Positions 10,590 to 22,734 of a stretch of DNA of 64,000 bases are shown here, one piece after another; the first letter of the stretch is position 1, and each line of letters opens with the position of its first letter. The position numbers were made by a program, and so were the translations under genes. Below the pieces are notes generated by a model. That model made no database searches. It was given only the letters and a program-made list of their open reading frames with translations, and had not been told where the DNA came from. The DNA is from Protonemura montana. Its lineage: Eukaryota > Arthropoda > Insecta > Plecoptera > Nemouridae. The stretch covers positions 17,890,535 to 17,954,534 of the forward strand of contig OX387608.1 in the NCBI GenBank assembly GCA_947568835.1, in the 5' to 3' direction.

Positions 10590-10636
10590 GTACTATCATT
10601 GAGTGGTACCAATGCAAGGACCGTGATGTCACTGAA
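10590..10636 (-). CDS. 47-base micro-exon candidate, unit 1
   Basis: Bounded by GGCTCCTAG on the acceptor side and AC|GTAAGT, a perfect donor, on the other side. Its open frame reads FSDITVLALVPLNDST. The exit phase does not match the acidic exon directly, so either another exon intervenes or one border is wrong. Repeated in all later units. Confidence 0.3.
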
Positions 10637-10656
10637 CTAGGAGCCAGCAGGTGACT

Positions 10657-10719
10657 TCACGCTATGTGTTGATGTTGCAGGGAGATCACGTCGATGCTCT
10701 TGTTGAAAGTTCCATCAAC
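10657..10719 (-). CDS. Short exon candidate, unit 1
   Basis: An acceptor-like GCTACTGCAG precedes a 20-codon frame, VDGTFNKSIDVIS followed by LQHQHIA and a stop. It is supported only by composition, the acceptor and its conservation in every unit. Unrecognised. Confidence 0.2.
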   Translation of the reverse strand, partial: VDGTFNKSIDVISLQHQHIA

Positions 10720-11654
10720 CTGCAGTAGCGACATAAAAACAAATCAAACCTCCGTAACATTCCGTGACAAATACTGGTGCATCTGACTAATTAACAAAAC
10801 AAAAAGTTGGAGCTAAATCTTTAATTACTTAATTCAACAAACAAATCTGAAATCTGAAAAGTGAATCACTGAATTTTCCTGAGAAAGTGTTGACCAATGA
10901 TTGCTTTATAAAGAGTTTTAATAAAATAACTTTCAAGTTTCAATGCACAGGCCTAAAGCAACTTTTGATGTATTGAAAAGAGAATAATTAGCAGTAAAAT
11001 TCATGGCTGACATTTACTTCTTTTACAATCTCTTAATAAATAAATTAATTACCACCTGCAATTAGTTACCAACGCAATTGTGGTGGAGAGAGCGATGCAA
11101 TACTTTTAAAAATATGCATTACACTTCAGTACCTTCATTCCTTCCACAAGAACTGTTGATGCCAATGAAATTTAAAGTTGGGCAAACTGGATTTGATTGC
11201 AAAAGAGAAGCTGAAAGTTTTAAAAATGGGGCCAGCTGATATCAGGTAGCACTTTTTGTATGGGGCATATTCTTGAGCTGCCCATCACGTTGTCTGCATT
11301 GCAAAATTGTTATAAATACAAGATATGCAACAGATTGCTTCTGCCCTTCGACTACGTACATCAGAGTCAATCATAATCTCTTCACCGTAGACCAACATTT
11401 CTATCAGAAATCATGAAACATGTTTCAATCCAAACAAACCTCAACAAATCCCAACAAATAACAAAATTACATACTGTAGAGCTTTGTCAATTTTCTGTGT
11501 GTTTCTTGCGGTGTCTGTGAGCTAATTTTTCTCTTGGGCAGCAAGCTTCGAAGATGGATATAATGAAATCAAGCTAAACAAGCCGCTCCAGGTTGGATTG
11601 AATCGTCTTCCTAATGCCGACATCAAACATTCAGCTCAGTGAGTTGACACTTGC

Positions 11655-11742
11655 CTCGGATGAGATCTTAGACCGTGTCACTACAAGGTTGGTCTCATCT
11701 AATGCTGCTTCCTCGTTGAACGCTAAGACATGAGCAGGTGCC
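11655..11742 (-). CDS. Exon candidate in 4.2-kb unit 1
   Basis: The pyrimidine-rich acceptor TTCTCTTCACCAG is followed by a 29-codon open frame (APAHVLAFNEEAALDETNL at its start) ending at a GC-type donor GAG|GCAAGT. A diverged copy lies at about 42,880-42,962, where a deletion removes part of the frame. The function is not recognised. Confidence 0.3.
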
Positions 11743-12146
11743 CTGGTGAAGAGAACACACGAGTTTAGAAACATTTTTTATAAATTGAATTACAAATGAC
11801 GCTCGATGACTTTATTGACAGGTACCCATGGCAGACTAAAAAGAAATATATCATGATCTCAAAGCTACAGATAATACTTGTGGTCAAAAGTCAAGTGTGC
11901 ATTTCTTAGCATGCTATGGATTTGATGTTACCATTGTGATCATAATCTTGGAGTCAACCAACATCTCATGTATCTCATAGCAATCACTAGCCGCCGACTT
12001 TCATACAAAGGCTGAAGAGACCGTCTCTCAACAAGTCAACCAAATCACCAAGACAAGATCGTTAACTATCAGGTGTAAGTGAAATCATGAACCTTGGTAG
12101 GTGGAACCACATTGAATCCTTGTAGCCAGGTTTTCTGATGATGTAA

Positions 12147-12437
12147 TTAAACAATACAATAAAATGCCCCAAATTGGAATCGGCCCAACACAACCTCAAC
12201 AATTTCGTCTACTTTGCTTTCAAAACCAACCTGCACAAAGATAACTGAACCAAGCTTTAACTGAATCCAATTTTTCGGAACATGGCAATATATTTTCTTC
12301 TCCAAGCTGTCGCGGATATCGGCGAATGTTCCATTTTTCAAGACCACCTGTCGCCACCCTCGATCGGAATTTGCACAGCTGACAGCGATCTGAATGGCGG
12401 CCAATGATGTTCTATCTCTCTCTAGCTTACGATTCAT
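12147..12437 (-). CDS. 96-codon ORF in 4.2-kb unit 1, possible exon
   Basis: This ORF is unchanged in units 1-5 (16,349-16,639, 20,551-20,841, 24,753-25,043, 28,955-29,245). An acceptor-like GCCGCCATTCAG lies inside it, and CAG|GTTGGT could be a donor about 160 bases further on. Between these marks a second frame is also open, so the reading frame is unresolved. Motifs in the ORF frame include KNGTFADIRDSLEKKIY. The family is not recognised. Confidence 0.3.
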   Translation of the reverse strand: MNRKLERDRTSLAAIQIAVSCANSDRGWRQVVLKNGTFADIRDSLEKKIYCHVPKNWIQLKLGSVIFVQVGFESKVDEIVEVVLGRFQFGAFYCIV

Positions 12438-13126
12438 AGCATACCTTCTCTCTCTCTGCTCCTGGATAATCTTTCTCTCTCTTGCATCTTTTCTCTCGCT
12501 CTGCCCCCCAAAAATGTGTCTCTCTCTTGCCTTCTATTCGTAGCATAGTTTCTCTCTCTCTGCTCTCGAGCTACTAAATGCTACACCAACTTCTGCTCGC
12601 CTGGTACAAGACGGGGATTTCGAAGCTAGTTTTAGCCGTGTTTTCAGCTGGATGTCAGCTGCCAGCTGGCCGTGCCAGCCCGTGAACATTGTTTCACTCG
12701 TATAGGGATGGATGGTTTTCACACCACAAGGGGTGCTAATGGGGGTTAAACTTTACGTAGAGTTGAGTGAACTCACATTCTTCATTCTCTAATTACAAAT
12801 GAGGAAGTTAATTAAGTATCCGGTTTGTACTGTAAAAAAGTATATGTAAGATATTTGAAAGATCAGCTTTAAAATTTATTTCATCATTTATGCCAACCAG
12901 ATTAATACAAATACTTGCAAGAATGTGAAAGCTGAGTCGATGGCTGCTCGTGTATCATAAGAAGACCAACTTCAGAGCTGGCCACATCGAGGATGATCAA
13001 CGCCACGCAAAACATCCCGCAGGAGCAACGTCGTCGAAGTCGCAGGTTTGAATCAGAACAACGATGCTACACTTCATCCCTTGGACCAACGTGGCCAGCT
13101 TCCAGCCTTCCTATTGGCCGGTCTAC

Positions 13127-13204
13127 TTTGTTCATCGACAGATATCACCGAGCAGAGCTCAAGCACGGCCACGTGGAGTAAACACTGACCTTCCTCTTCG
13201 TCTG
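13127..13204 (-). CDS. Exon candidate E2 in 4.2-kb unit 1
   Basis: An acceptor-like GGTTTGTTCAG is followed by the frame DEEEGQCLLHVAVLELCSVI and a possible donor AAA|GTAGAC. The two leading bases complete the codon left open by exon E1, so E1 and E2 join in phase. The donor is weak and the frame stays open for 16 more codons past it. Copies with the same sequence occur at plus 4,202-bp intervals. Confidence 0.35.
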
Positions 13205-13493
13205 CTGAACAAACCGATCAAATCCACCACAGTCCCAACTCTTAACACACAAAACCTGCACATAAATCACTCAAATCATATACACTCTTTTAATTATCTG
13301 ATAAATACTTACTTTCAGTTCTCCACAATTATTATTTGTAATTCACATTTTATATTTAATATCAAGATAAATGAAGTCCAATGTGTAAATGTGTTAAATA
13401 GTATTCACGCCATTGTATGATAACGTCTGCTTATTCTGTTCATCACAGCACAAGAAATCACAGACTTAAATAATAATAAAATACAAATAAAAC

Positions 13494-13612
13494 CTACAGC
13501 GGTAATATCAGAACAAGTGCGATGAAGGTTTTGGAAATGGTCTAAGAAATGAAGTTCAAGCTGTGCATCTAGAAACCAACAAACACCATCCAGTGCCAGT
13601 GAGAGATCTTGT
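13494..13612 (-). CDS. Exon candidate E1 in 4.2-kb unit 1
   Basis: Acceptor CTTCATGTTCAG and donor GTAG|GTTTTA bound 119 bases. One frame is open throughout, with 39 codons including LALDGVCWFLDAQLELHFLD and then FQNLHRTCSDITAV. The composition is protein-like (hydrophobic heptads, Cys/Trp). It joins E2 in phase. In unit 3 the same exon has a nonsense change, so at least that copy would be broken. I do not recognise the family. Confidence 0.4.
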
Positions 13613-14330
13613 CTGAACATGAAGAGCTAAAAGACAATTGTTTAGATCTTCACTCAATGTCATTGTATTTCCACCTCGTAATACACGGGTTGCAAATCCA
13701 ATCTTTTATACACACAAACAACAGAAATAAAACAGCCAAGATTCAAGATAATGCAAATTGTGCCAATCACGTTCACTCAAGGAATGGTTTCAAAAATAAA
13801 ACTCTGTGCATTTCAGGACAAACTTCAAGACAGGTGACAGAACTATGTTGAACTTGCAAAATAACTTCATATAACTAGACCCAACCAAGAATCAAAGAAC
13901 CAACGAACTTCCTGCCCCGGTCACGTCCCACTTCCCTAAGAATGCAAAGTAATTTAGACGCCGGTTAAAAGAAATCCAAAGACGGAACAATCCAAAAGAC
14001 AAGACCTGTAATAACGTAGCTAACTTCAAAAAACTTGGCTAATTTCATTGTATAACTTCACTGTATTACTACATTTAATTTAATGTAACACTAACGTGGA
14101 CACCATACAACCGGCGATCATGATTCAACAGAAATGTACTTTCCTATTACTCTAAGAACTTGCATGAGAACATGTACCATGTCTAAGTATGAGAATAAAT
14201 AAATAATAATAATAACCATATCCTCGTTGTTAATCTCACCAAGAGTTTGCTGCAAATATGATTGGTAAATTATAATAATTAATAACTTGGTAGATTTCAG
14301 GCAAACTTGAAGACAGGTAACAAAACTTTG

Positions 14331-17300
14331 TAGAACTTCAGAATTGCATAAGACAATGTATTAATATTTGTATTTCTACACATGACACCAGTTCCTTGGA
14401 ATGCTTGTGTACCCTGTTGACCTCTGGGAGCAAACAACAGCACGTGGCCATCGAATGGAGACCGATGCAAACTTCAATCAAAGAACAAAGCTTTGTATGC
14501 ATCTGAGTCCGCTTCCTCTGAGAGCGACCGAAGACTGGAATCCAAGTCAGACTTCGAGGTGAGGTCATCGTTCCCGGCGCCGTCATCATCGTCCTCATCA
14601 GCGCTGGCCAGGTTGTCAACGGCAACAAGGAAGCAATCTTGGTCAGCAACGTTGTCTGCAAGCAACGTAAGACTGAGCATCGTAACGTCCCAGCACTGCA
14701 TGTCACGGGTCTACAGGTGTCAGACCTGCATGAACTTTTATTCCAACATGCAACAAATCCAGCCAACAATTGTATTTCAAGTGTTACTTACGTACTATCA
14801 TTGAGTGGTACCAATGCAAGGACCGTGATGTCACTGAACTAGGAGCCAGCAGGTGACTTCACGCTATGTGTTGATGTTGCAGGGAGATCACGTCGATGCT
14901 CTTGTTGAAAGTTCCATCAACCTGCAGTAGCGACATAAAAACAAATCAAACCTCCGTAACATTCCGTGACAAATACTGGTGCATCTGACTAATTAACAAA
15001 ACAAAAAGTTGAAGCTAAATCTTTAATTGCTTAATTCAACAAACAAATCTGAAATCTGAAAAGTGAATCACTGAATTTTCCTGAGAAAGTGTTGACCAAT
15101 GATTGCTTTATAAAGAGTTTTAATAAAATAACTTTCAAGTTTCAATGCACAGGCCTAAAGCAACTTTTGATGTATTGAAAAGAGAATAATTAGCAGTAAA
15201 ATTAATGGCTGACATTTACTTCTTTTACAATCTCTTAATAAATAAATAAATTACCACCTGCAATTAGTTACCAACGCAATTGTGGTGGAGAGAGCGATGC
15301 ACTACTTTTAAAAATATGCATTACACATCAGTACCTTCATTCCTTCCACAAGAACTGTTGATGCCAATGAAATTGAAAGTTGGGCAAACTGGATTTGATT
15401 GCAAAAGAGAAGCTGAAAGGTTTAAAAATGGGGCCAGCTGATATCAGGTAGCACTTTTTGTATGGGGCATATTCTTGAGCTGCCCATCACGTTGTCTGCA
15501 TTGCAAAATTGTTATAAATACAAGATATGCAACAGATTGCTTCTGCCCTTCGACTACGTACATCAGAGTCAATCATAATCTCTTCACCGTAGACCAACAT
15601 TTCTATCAGAAATCATGAAACATGTTTCAATCCAAACAAACCTCAACAAATCCCAACAAATAACAAAATTACATACTGTAGAGCTTTGTCAATTTTCTGT
15701 GTGTTTCTTGCGGTGTCTGTGAGCTAATTTTTCTCTTGGGCAGCAAGCTTCGAAGATGGATATAATGAAATCAAGCTAAACAAGCCGCTCCAGGTTGGAT
15801 TGAATCGTCTTCCTAATGCCGACATCAAACATTCAGCTCAGTGAGTTGACACTTGCCTCGGATGAGATCTTAGACCGTGTCACTACAAGGTTGGTCTCAT
15901 CTAATGCTGCTTCCTCGTTGAACGCTAAGACATGAGCAGGTGCCCTGGTGAAGAGAACACACGAGTTTAGAAACATTTTTTATAAATTGAATTACAAATG
16001 ACGCTCGATGACTTTATTGACAGGTACCCATGGCAGACTAAAAAGAAATATATCATGATCTCAAAGCTACAGATAATACTTGTGGTCAAAAGTCAAGTGT
16101 GCATTTCTTAGCATGCTATGGATTTGATGTTACCATTGTGATCATAATCTTGGAGTCAACCAACATCTCATGTATCTCATAGCAATCACTAGCCGCCGAC
16201 TTTCATACAAAGGCTGAAGAGACCGTCTCTCAACAAGTCAACCAAATCACCAAGACAAGATCGTTAACTATCAGGTGTAAGTGAAATCATGAACCTTGGT
16301 AGGTGGAACCACATTGAATCCTTGTAGCCAGGTTTTCTGATGATGTAATTAAACAATACAATAAAATGCCCCAAATTGGAATCGGCCCAACACAACCTCA
16401 ACAATTTCGTCTACTTTGCTTTCAAAACCAACCTGCACAAAGATAACTGAACCAAGCTTTAACTGAATCCAATTTTTCGGAACATGGCAATATATTTTCT
16501 TCTCCAAGCTGTCGCGGATATCGGCGAATGTTCCATTTTTCAAGACCACCTGTCGCCACCCTCGATCGGAATTTGCACAGCTGACAGCGATCTGAATGGC
16601 GGCCAATGATGTTCTATCTCTCTCTAGCTTACGATTCATAGCATACCTTCTCTCTCTCTGCTCCTGGATAATCTTTCTCTCTCTTGCATCTTTTCTCTCG
16701 CTCTGCCCCCCAAAAATGTGTCTCTCTCTTGCCTTCTATTCGTAGCATAGTTTCTCTCTCTCTGCTCTCGAGCTACTAAATGCTACACCAACTTCTGCTC
16801 GCCTGGTACAAGACGGGGATTTCGAAGCTAGTTTTAGCCGTGTTTTCAGCTGGATGTCAGCTGCCAGCTGGCCGTGCCAGCCCGTGAACATTGTTTCACT
16901 CGTATAGGGATGGATGGTTTTCACACCACAAGGGGTGCTAATGGGGGTTAAACTTTACGTAGAGTTGAGTGAACTCACATTCTTCATTCTCTAATTACAA
17001 ATGAGGAAGTTAATTAAGTATCCGGTTTGTACTGTAAAAAAGTATATGTAAGATATTTGAAAGATCAGCTTTAAAATTTATTTCATCATTTATGCCAACC
17101 AGATTAATACAAATACTTGCAAGAATGTGAAAGCTGAGTCGATGGCTGCTCGTGTATCATAAGAAGACCAACTTCAGAGCTGGCCACATCGAGGATGATC
17201 AACGCCACGCAAAACATCCCGCAGGAGCAACGTCGTCGAAGTCGCAGGTTTGAATCAGAACAACGATGCTACACTTCATCCCTTGGACCAACGTGGCCAG

Positions 17301-18532
17301 CTTCCAGCCTTCCTATTGGCCGGTCTACTTTGTTCATCGACAGATATCACCGAGCAGAGCTCAAGCACGGCCACGTGGAGTAAACACTGACCTTCCTCTT
17401 CGTCTGCTGAACAAACCGATCAAATCCACCACAGTCCCAACTCTTAACACACAAAACCTGCACATAAATCACTCAAATCATATACACTCTTTTAATTATC
17501 TGATAAATACTTACTTTCAGTTCTCCACAATTATTATTTGTAATTCACATTTTATATTTAATATCAAGATAAATGAAGTCCAATGTGTAAATGTGTTAAA
17601 TAGTATTCACGCCATTGTATGATAACGTCTGCTTATTCTGTTCATCACAGCACAAGAAATCACAGACTTAAATAATAATAAAATACAAATAAAACCTACA
17701 GCGGTAATATCAGAACAAGTGCGATGAAGGTTTTGGAAATGGTCTAAGAAATGAAGTTCAAGCTGTGCATCTAGAAACCAACAAACACCATCCAGTGCCA
17801 GTGAGAGATCTTGTCTGAACATGAAGAGCTAAAAGACAATTGTTTAGATCTTCACTCAATGTCATTGTATTTCCACCTCGTAATACACGGGTTGCAAATC
17901 CAATCTTTTATACACACAAACAACAGAAATAAAACAGCCAAGATTCAAGATAATGCAAATTGTGCCAATCACGTTCACTCAAGGAATGGTTTCAAAAATA
18001 AAACTCTGTGCATTTCAGGACAAACTTCAAGACAGGTGACAGAACTATGTTGAACTTGCAAAATAACTTCATATAACTAGACCCAACCAAGAATCAAAGA
18101 ACCAACGAACTTCCTGCCCCGGTCACGTCCCACTTCCCTAAGAATGCAAAGTAATTTAGACGCCGGTTAAAAGAAATCCAAAGACGGAACAATCCAAAAG
18201 ACAAGACCTGTAATAACGTAGCTAACTTCAAAAAACTTGGCTAATTTCATTGTATAACTTCACTGTATTACTACATTTAATTTAATGTAACACTAACGTG
18301 GACACCATACAACCGGCGATCATGATTCAACAGAAATGTACTTTCCTATTACTCTAAGAACTTGCATGAGAACATGTACCATGTCTAAGTATGAGAATAA
18401 ATAAATAATAATAATAACCATATCCTCGTTGTTAATCTCACCAAGAGTTTGCTGCAAATATGATTGGTAAATTATAATAATTAATAACTTGGTAGATTTC
18501 AGGCAAACTTGAAGACAGGTAACAAAACTTTG
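14331..18532 (+). repeat. 4.2-kb tandem unit 2 (4,202 bp)
   Basis: Nearly identical to units 3-5. Carries the same minus-strand exon-like segments: acidic exon 14,474-14,655, E1 at 17,696-17,814, E2 at 17,329-17,406, and the 96-codon ORF at 16,349-16,639. Carries the A variant at about 15,248 of the A/T site that differs between units. Confidence 0.92.
14474..14655 (-). CDS. Acidic terminal exon of unrecognised gene, unit 2
   Basis: Same exon as in unit 1 but 6 bp shorter: two start bases, 59 codons and a stop. It is identical at 18,676-18,857, 22,878-23,059, 27,080-27,261 and 31,282-31,463. The longer plus-strand and minus-strand frames over the same bases run through the acceptor and are not preferred. 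Confidence 0.45.
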
Positions 18533-21500
18533 TAGAACTTCAGAATTGCATAAGACAATGTATTAATATTTGTATTTCTACACATGACACCAGTTCCTTG
18601 GAATGCTTGTGTACCCTGTTGACCTCTGGGAGCAAACAACAGCACGTGGCCATCGAATGGAGACCGATGCAAACTTCAATCAAAGAACAAAGCTTTGTAT
18701 GCATCTGAGTCCGCTTCCTCTGAGAGCGACCGAAGACTGGAATCCAAGTCAGACTTCGAGGTGAGGTCATCGTTCCCGGCGCCGTCATCATCGTCCTCAT
18801 CAGCGCTGGCCAGGTTGTCAACGGCAACAAGGAAGCAATCTTGGTCAGCAACGTTGTCTGCAAGCAACGTAAGACTGAGCATCGTAACGTCCCAGCACTG
18901 CATGTCACGGGTCTACAGGTGTCAGACCTGCATGAACTTTTATTCCAACATGCAACAAATCCAGCCAACAATTGTATTTCAAGTGTTACTTACGTACTAT
19001 CATTGAGTGGTACCAATGCAAGGACCGTGATGTCACTGAACTAGGAGCCAGCAGGTGACTTCACGCTATGTGTTGATGTTGCAGGGAGATCACGTCGATG
19101 CTCTTGTTGAAAGTTCCATCAACCTGCAGTAGCGACATAAAAACAAATCAAACCTCCGTAACATTCCGTGACAAATACTGGTGCATCTGACTAATTAACA
19201 AAACAAAAAGTTGAAGCTAAATCTTTAATTGCTTAATTCAACAAACAAATCTGAAATCTGAAAAGTGAATCACTGAATTTTCCTGAGAAAGTGTTGACCA
19301 ATGATTGCTTTATAAAGAGTTTTAATAAAATAACTTTCAAGTTTCAATGCACAGGCCTAAAGCAACTTTTGATGTATTGAAAAGAGAATAATTAGCAGTA
19401 AAATTAATGGCTGACATTTACTTCTTTTACAATCTCTTAATAAATAAATTAATTACCACCTGCAATTAGTTACCAACGCAATTGTGGTGGAGAGAGCGAT
19501 GCACTACTTTTAAAAATATGCATTACACATCAGTACCTTCATTCCTTCCACAAGAACTGTTGATGCCAATGAAATTGAAAGTTGGGCAAACTGGATTTGA
19601 TTGCAAAAGAGAAGCTGAAAGGTTTAAAAATGGGGCCAGCTGATATCAGGTAGCACTTTTTGTATGGGGCATATTCTTGAGCTGCCCATCACGTTGTCTG
19701 CATTGCAAAATTGTTATAAATACAAGATATGCAACAGATTGCTTCTGCCCTTCGACTACGTACATCAGAGTCAATCATAATCTCTTCACCGTAGACCAAC
19801 ATTTCTATCAGAAATCATGAAACATGTTTCAATCCAAACAAACCTCAACAAATCCCAACAAATAACAAAATTACATACTGTAGAGCTTTGTCAATTTTCT
19901 GTGTGTTTCTTGCGGTGTCTGTGAGCTAATTTTTCTCTTGGGCAGCAAGCTTCGAAGATGGATATAATGAAATCAAGCTAAACAAGCCGCTCCAGGTTGG
20001 ATTGAATCGTCTTCCTAATGCCGACATCAAACATTCAGCTCAGTGAGTTGACACTTGCCTCGGATGAGATCTTAGACCGTGTCACTACAAGGTTGGTCTC
20101 ATCTAATGCTGCTTCCTCGTTGAACGCTAAGACATGAGCAGGTGCCCTGGTGAAGAGAACACACGAGTTTAGAAACATTTTTTATAAATTGAATTACAAA
20201 TGACGCTCGATGACTTTATTGACAGGTACCCATGGCAGACTAAAAAGAAATATATCATGATCTCAAAGCTACAGATAATACTTGTGGTCAAAAGTCAAGT
20301 GTGCATTTCTTAGCATGCTATGGATTTGATGTTACCATTGTGATCATAATCTTGGAGTCAACCAACATCTCATGTATCTCATAGCAATCACTAGCCGCCG
20401 ACTTTCATACAAAGGCTGAAGAGACCGTCTCTCAACAAGTCAACCAAATCACCAAGACAAGATCGTTAACTATCAGGTGTAAGTGAAATCATGAACCTTG
20501 GTAGGTGGAACCACATTGAATCCTTGTAGCCAGGTTTTCTGATGATGTAATTAAACAATACAATAAAATGCCCCAAATTGGAATCGGCCCAACACAACCT
20601 CAACAATTTCGTCTACTTTGCTTTCAAAACCAACCTGCACAAAGATAACTGAACCAAGCTTTAACTGAATCCAATTTTTCGGAACATGGCAATATATTTT
20701 CTTCTCCAAGCTGTCGCGGATATCGGCGAATGTTCCATTTTTCAAGACCACCTGTCGCCACCCTCGATCGGAATTTGCACAGCTGACAGCGATCTGAATG
20801 GCGGCCAATGATGTTCTATCTCTCTCTAGCTTACGATTCATAGCATACCTTCTCTCTCTCTGCTCCTGGATAATCTTTCTCTCTCTTGCATCTTTTCTCT
20901 CGCTCTGCCCCCCAAAAATGTGTCTCTCTCTTGCCTTCTATTCGTAGCATAGTTTCTCTCTCTCTGCTCTCGAGCTACTAAATGCTACACCAACTTCTGC
21001 TCGCCTGGTACAAGACGGGGATTTCGAAGCTAGTTTTAGCCGTGTTTTCAGCTGGATGTCAGCTGCCAGCTGGCCGTGCCAGCCCGTGAACATTGTTTCA
21101 CTCGTATAGGGATGGATGGTTTTCACACCACAAGGGGTGCTAATGGGGGTTAAACTTTACGTAGAGTTGAGTGAACTCACATTCTTCATTCTCTAATTAC
21201 AAATGAGGAAGTTAATTAAGTATCCGGTTTGTACTGTAAAAAAGTATATGTAAGATATTTGAAAGATCAGCTTTAAAATTTATTTCATCATTTATGCCAA
21301 CCAGATTAATACAAATACTTGCAAGAATGTGAAAGCTGAGTCGATGGCTGCTCGTGTATCATAAGAAGACCAACTTCAGAGCTGGCCACATCGAGGATGA
21401 TCAACGCCACGCAAAACATCCCGCAGGAGCAACGTCGTCGAAGTCGCAGGTTTGAATCAGAACAACGATGCTACACTTCATCCCTTGGACCAACGTGGCC

Positions 21501-22734
21501 AGCTTCCAGCCTTCCTATTGGCCGGTCTACTTTGTTCATCGACAGATATCACCGAGCAGAGCTCAAGCACGGCCACGTGGAGTAAACACTGACCTTCCTC
21601 TTCGTCTGCTGAACAAACCGATCAAATCCACCACAGTCCCAACTCTTAACACACAAAACCTGCACATAAATCACTCAAATCATATACACTCTTTTAATTA
21701 TCTGATAAATACTTACTTTCAGTTCTCCACAATTATTATTTGTAATTCACATTTTATATTTAATATCAAGATAAATGAAGTCCAATGTGTAAATGTGTTA
21801 AATAGTATTCACGCCATTGTATGATAACGTCTGCTTATTCTGTTCATCACAGCACAAGAAATCACAGACTTAAATAATAATAAAATACAAATAAAACCTA
21901 CAGCGGTAATATCAGAACAAGTGCGATGAAGGTTTTGGAAATGGTCTTAGAAATGAAGTTCAAGCTGTGCATCTAGAAACCAACAAACACCATCCAGTGC
22001 CAGTGAGAGATCTTGTCTGAACATGAAGAGCTAAAAGACAATTGTTTAGATCTTCACTCAATGTCATTGTATTTCCACCTCGTAATACACGGGTTGCAAA
22101 TCCAATCTTTTATACACACAAACAACAGAAATAAAACAGCCAAGATTCAAGATAATGCAAATTGTGCCAATCACGTTCACTCAAGGAATGGTTTCAAAAA
22201 TAAAACTCTGTGCATTTCAGGACAAACTTCAAGACAGGTGACAGAACTATGTTGAACTTGCAAAATAACTTCATATAACTAGACCCAACCAAGAATCAAA
22301 GAACCAACGAACTTCCTGCCCCGGTCACGTCCCACTTCCCTAAGAATGCAAAGTAATTTAGACGCCGGTTAAAAGAAATCCAAAGACGGAACAATCCAAA
22401 AGACAAGACCTGTAATAACGTAGCTAACTTCAAAAAACTTGGCTAATTTCATTGTATAACTTCACTGTATTACTACATTTAATTTAATGTAACACTAACG
22501 TGGACACCATACAACCGGCGATCATGATTCAACAGAAATGTACTTTCCTATTACTCTAAGAACTTGCATGAGAACATGTACCATGTCTAAGTATGAGAAT
22601 AAATAAATAATAATAATAACCATATCCTCGTTGTTAATCTCACCAAGAGTTTGCTGCAAATATGATTGGTAAATTATAATAATTAATAACTTGGTAGATT
22701 TCAGGCAAACTTGAAGACAGGTAACAAAACTTTG
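18533..22734 (+). repeat. 4.2-kb tandem unit 3 (4,202 bp)
   Basis: Nearly identical to its neighbours, except that base 21,948 is T instead of A. This turns a TTA codon of exon-like segment E1 (21,898-22,016, minus) into TAA. Carries the T variant at about 19,450. Acidic exon at 18,676-18,857. Confidence 0.92.

Larger units (their letters stand above)
10122..14330 (+). repeat. 4.2-kb tandem unit 1 (4,209 bp, most diverged)
   Basis: First copy of a long-period tandem array. Homology to the other units begins at TAGAACTTCAG. It differs from units 2-6 by scattered substitutions and a few short indels. One is a 6-bp insertion within the acidic exon, which keeps frame. Another is a 1-bp change just upstream of that exon's splice acceptor, which would not keep frame if it were coding. 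Exon-like segments are listed separately. They lie on the minus strand at 13,494-13,612, 13,127-13,204, 12,147-12,437 (ORF), 11,655-11,742, 10,657-10,719, 10,590-10,636 and 10,265-10,452. Confidence 0.9.

Noticed and set aside
13064-13420. 118-codon plus-strand ORF repeated in each 4.2-kb unit
   Set aside because: Lies antisense to exon candidate E2, ends in A+T-rich sequence and has no domain. It is repeated only because the unit is.
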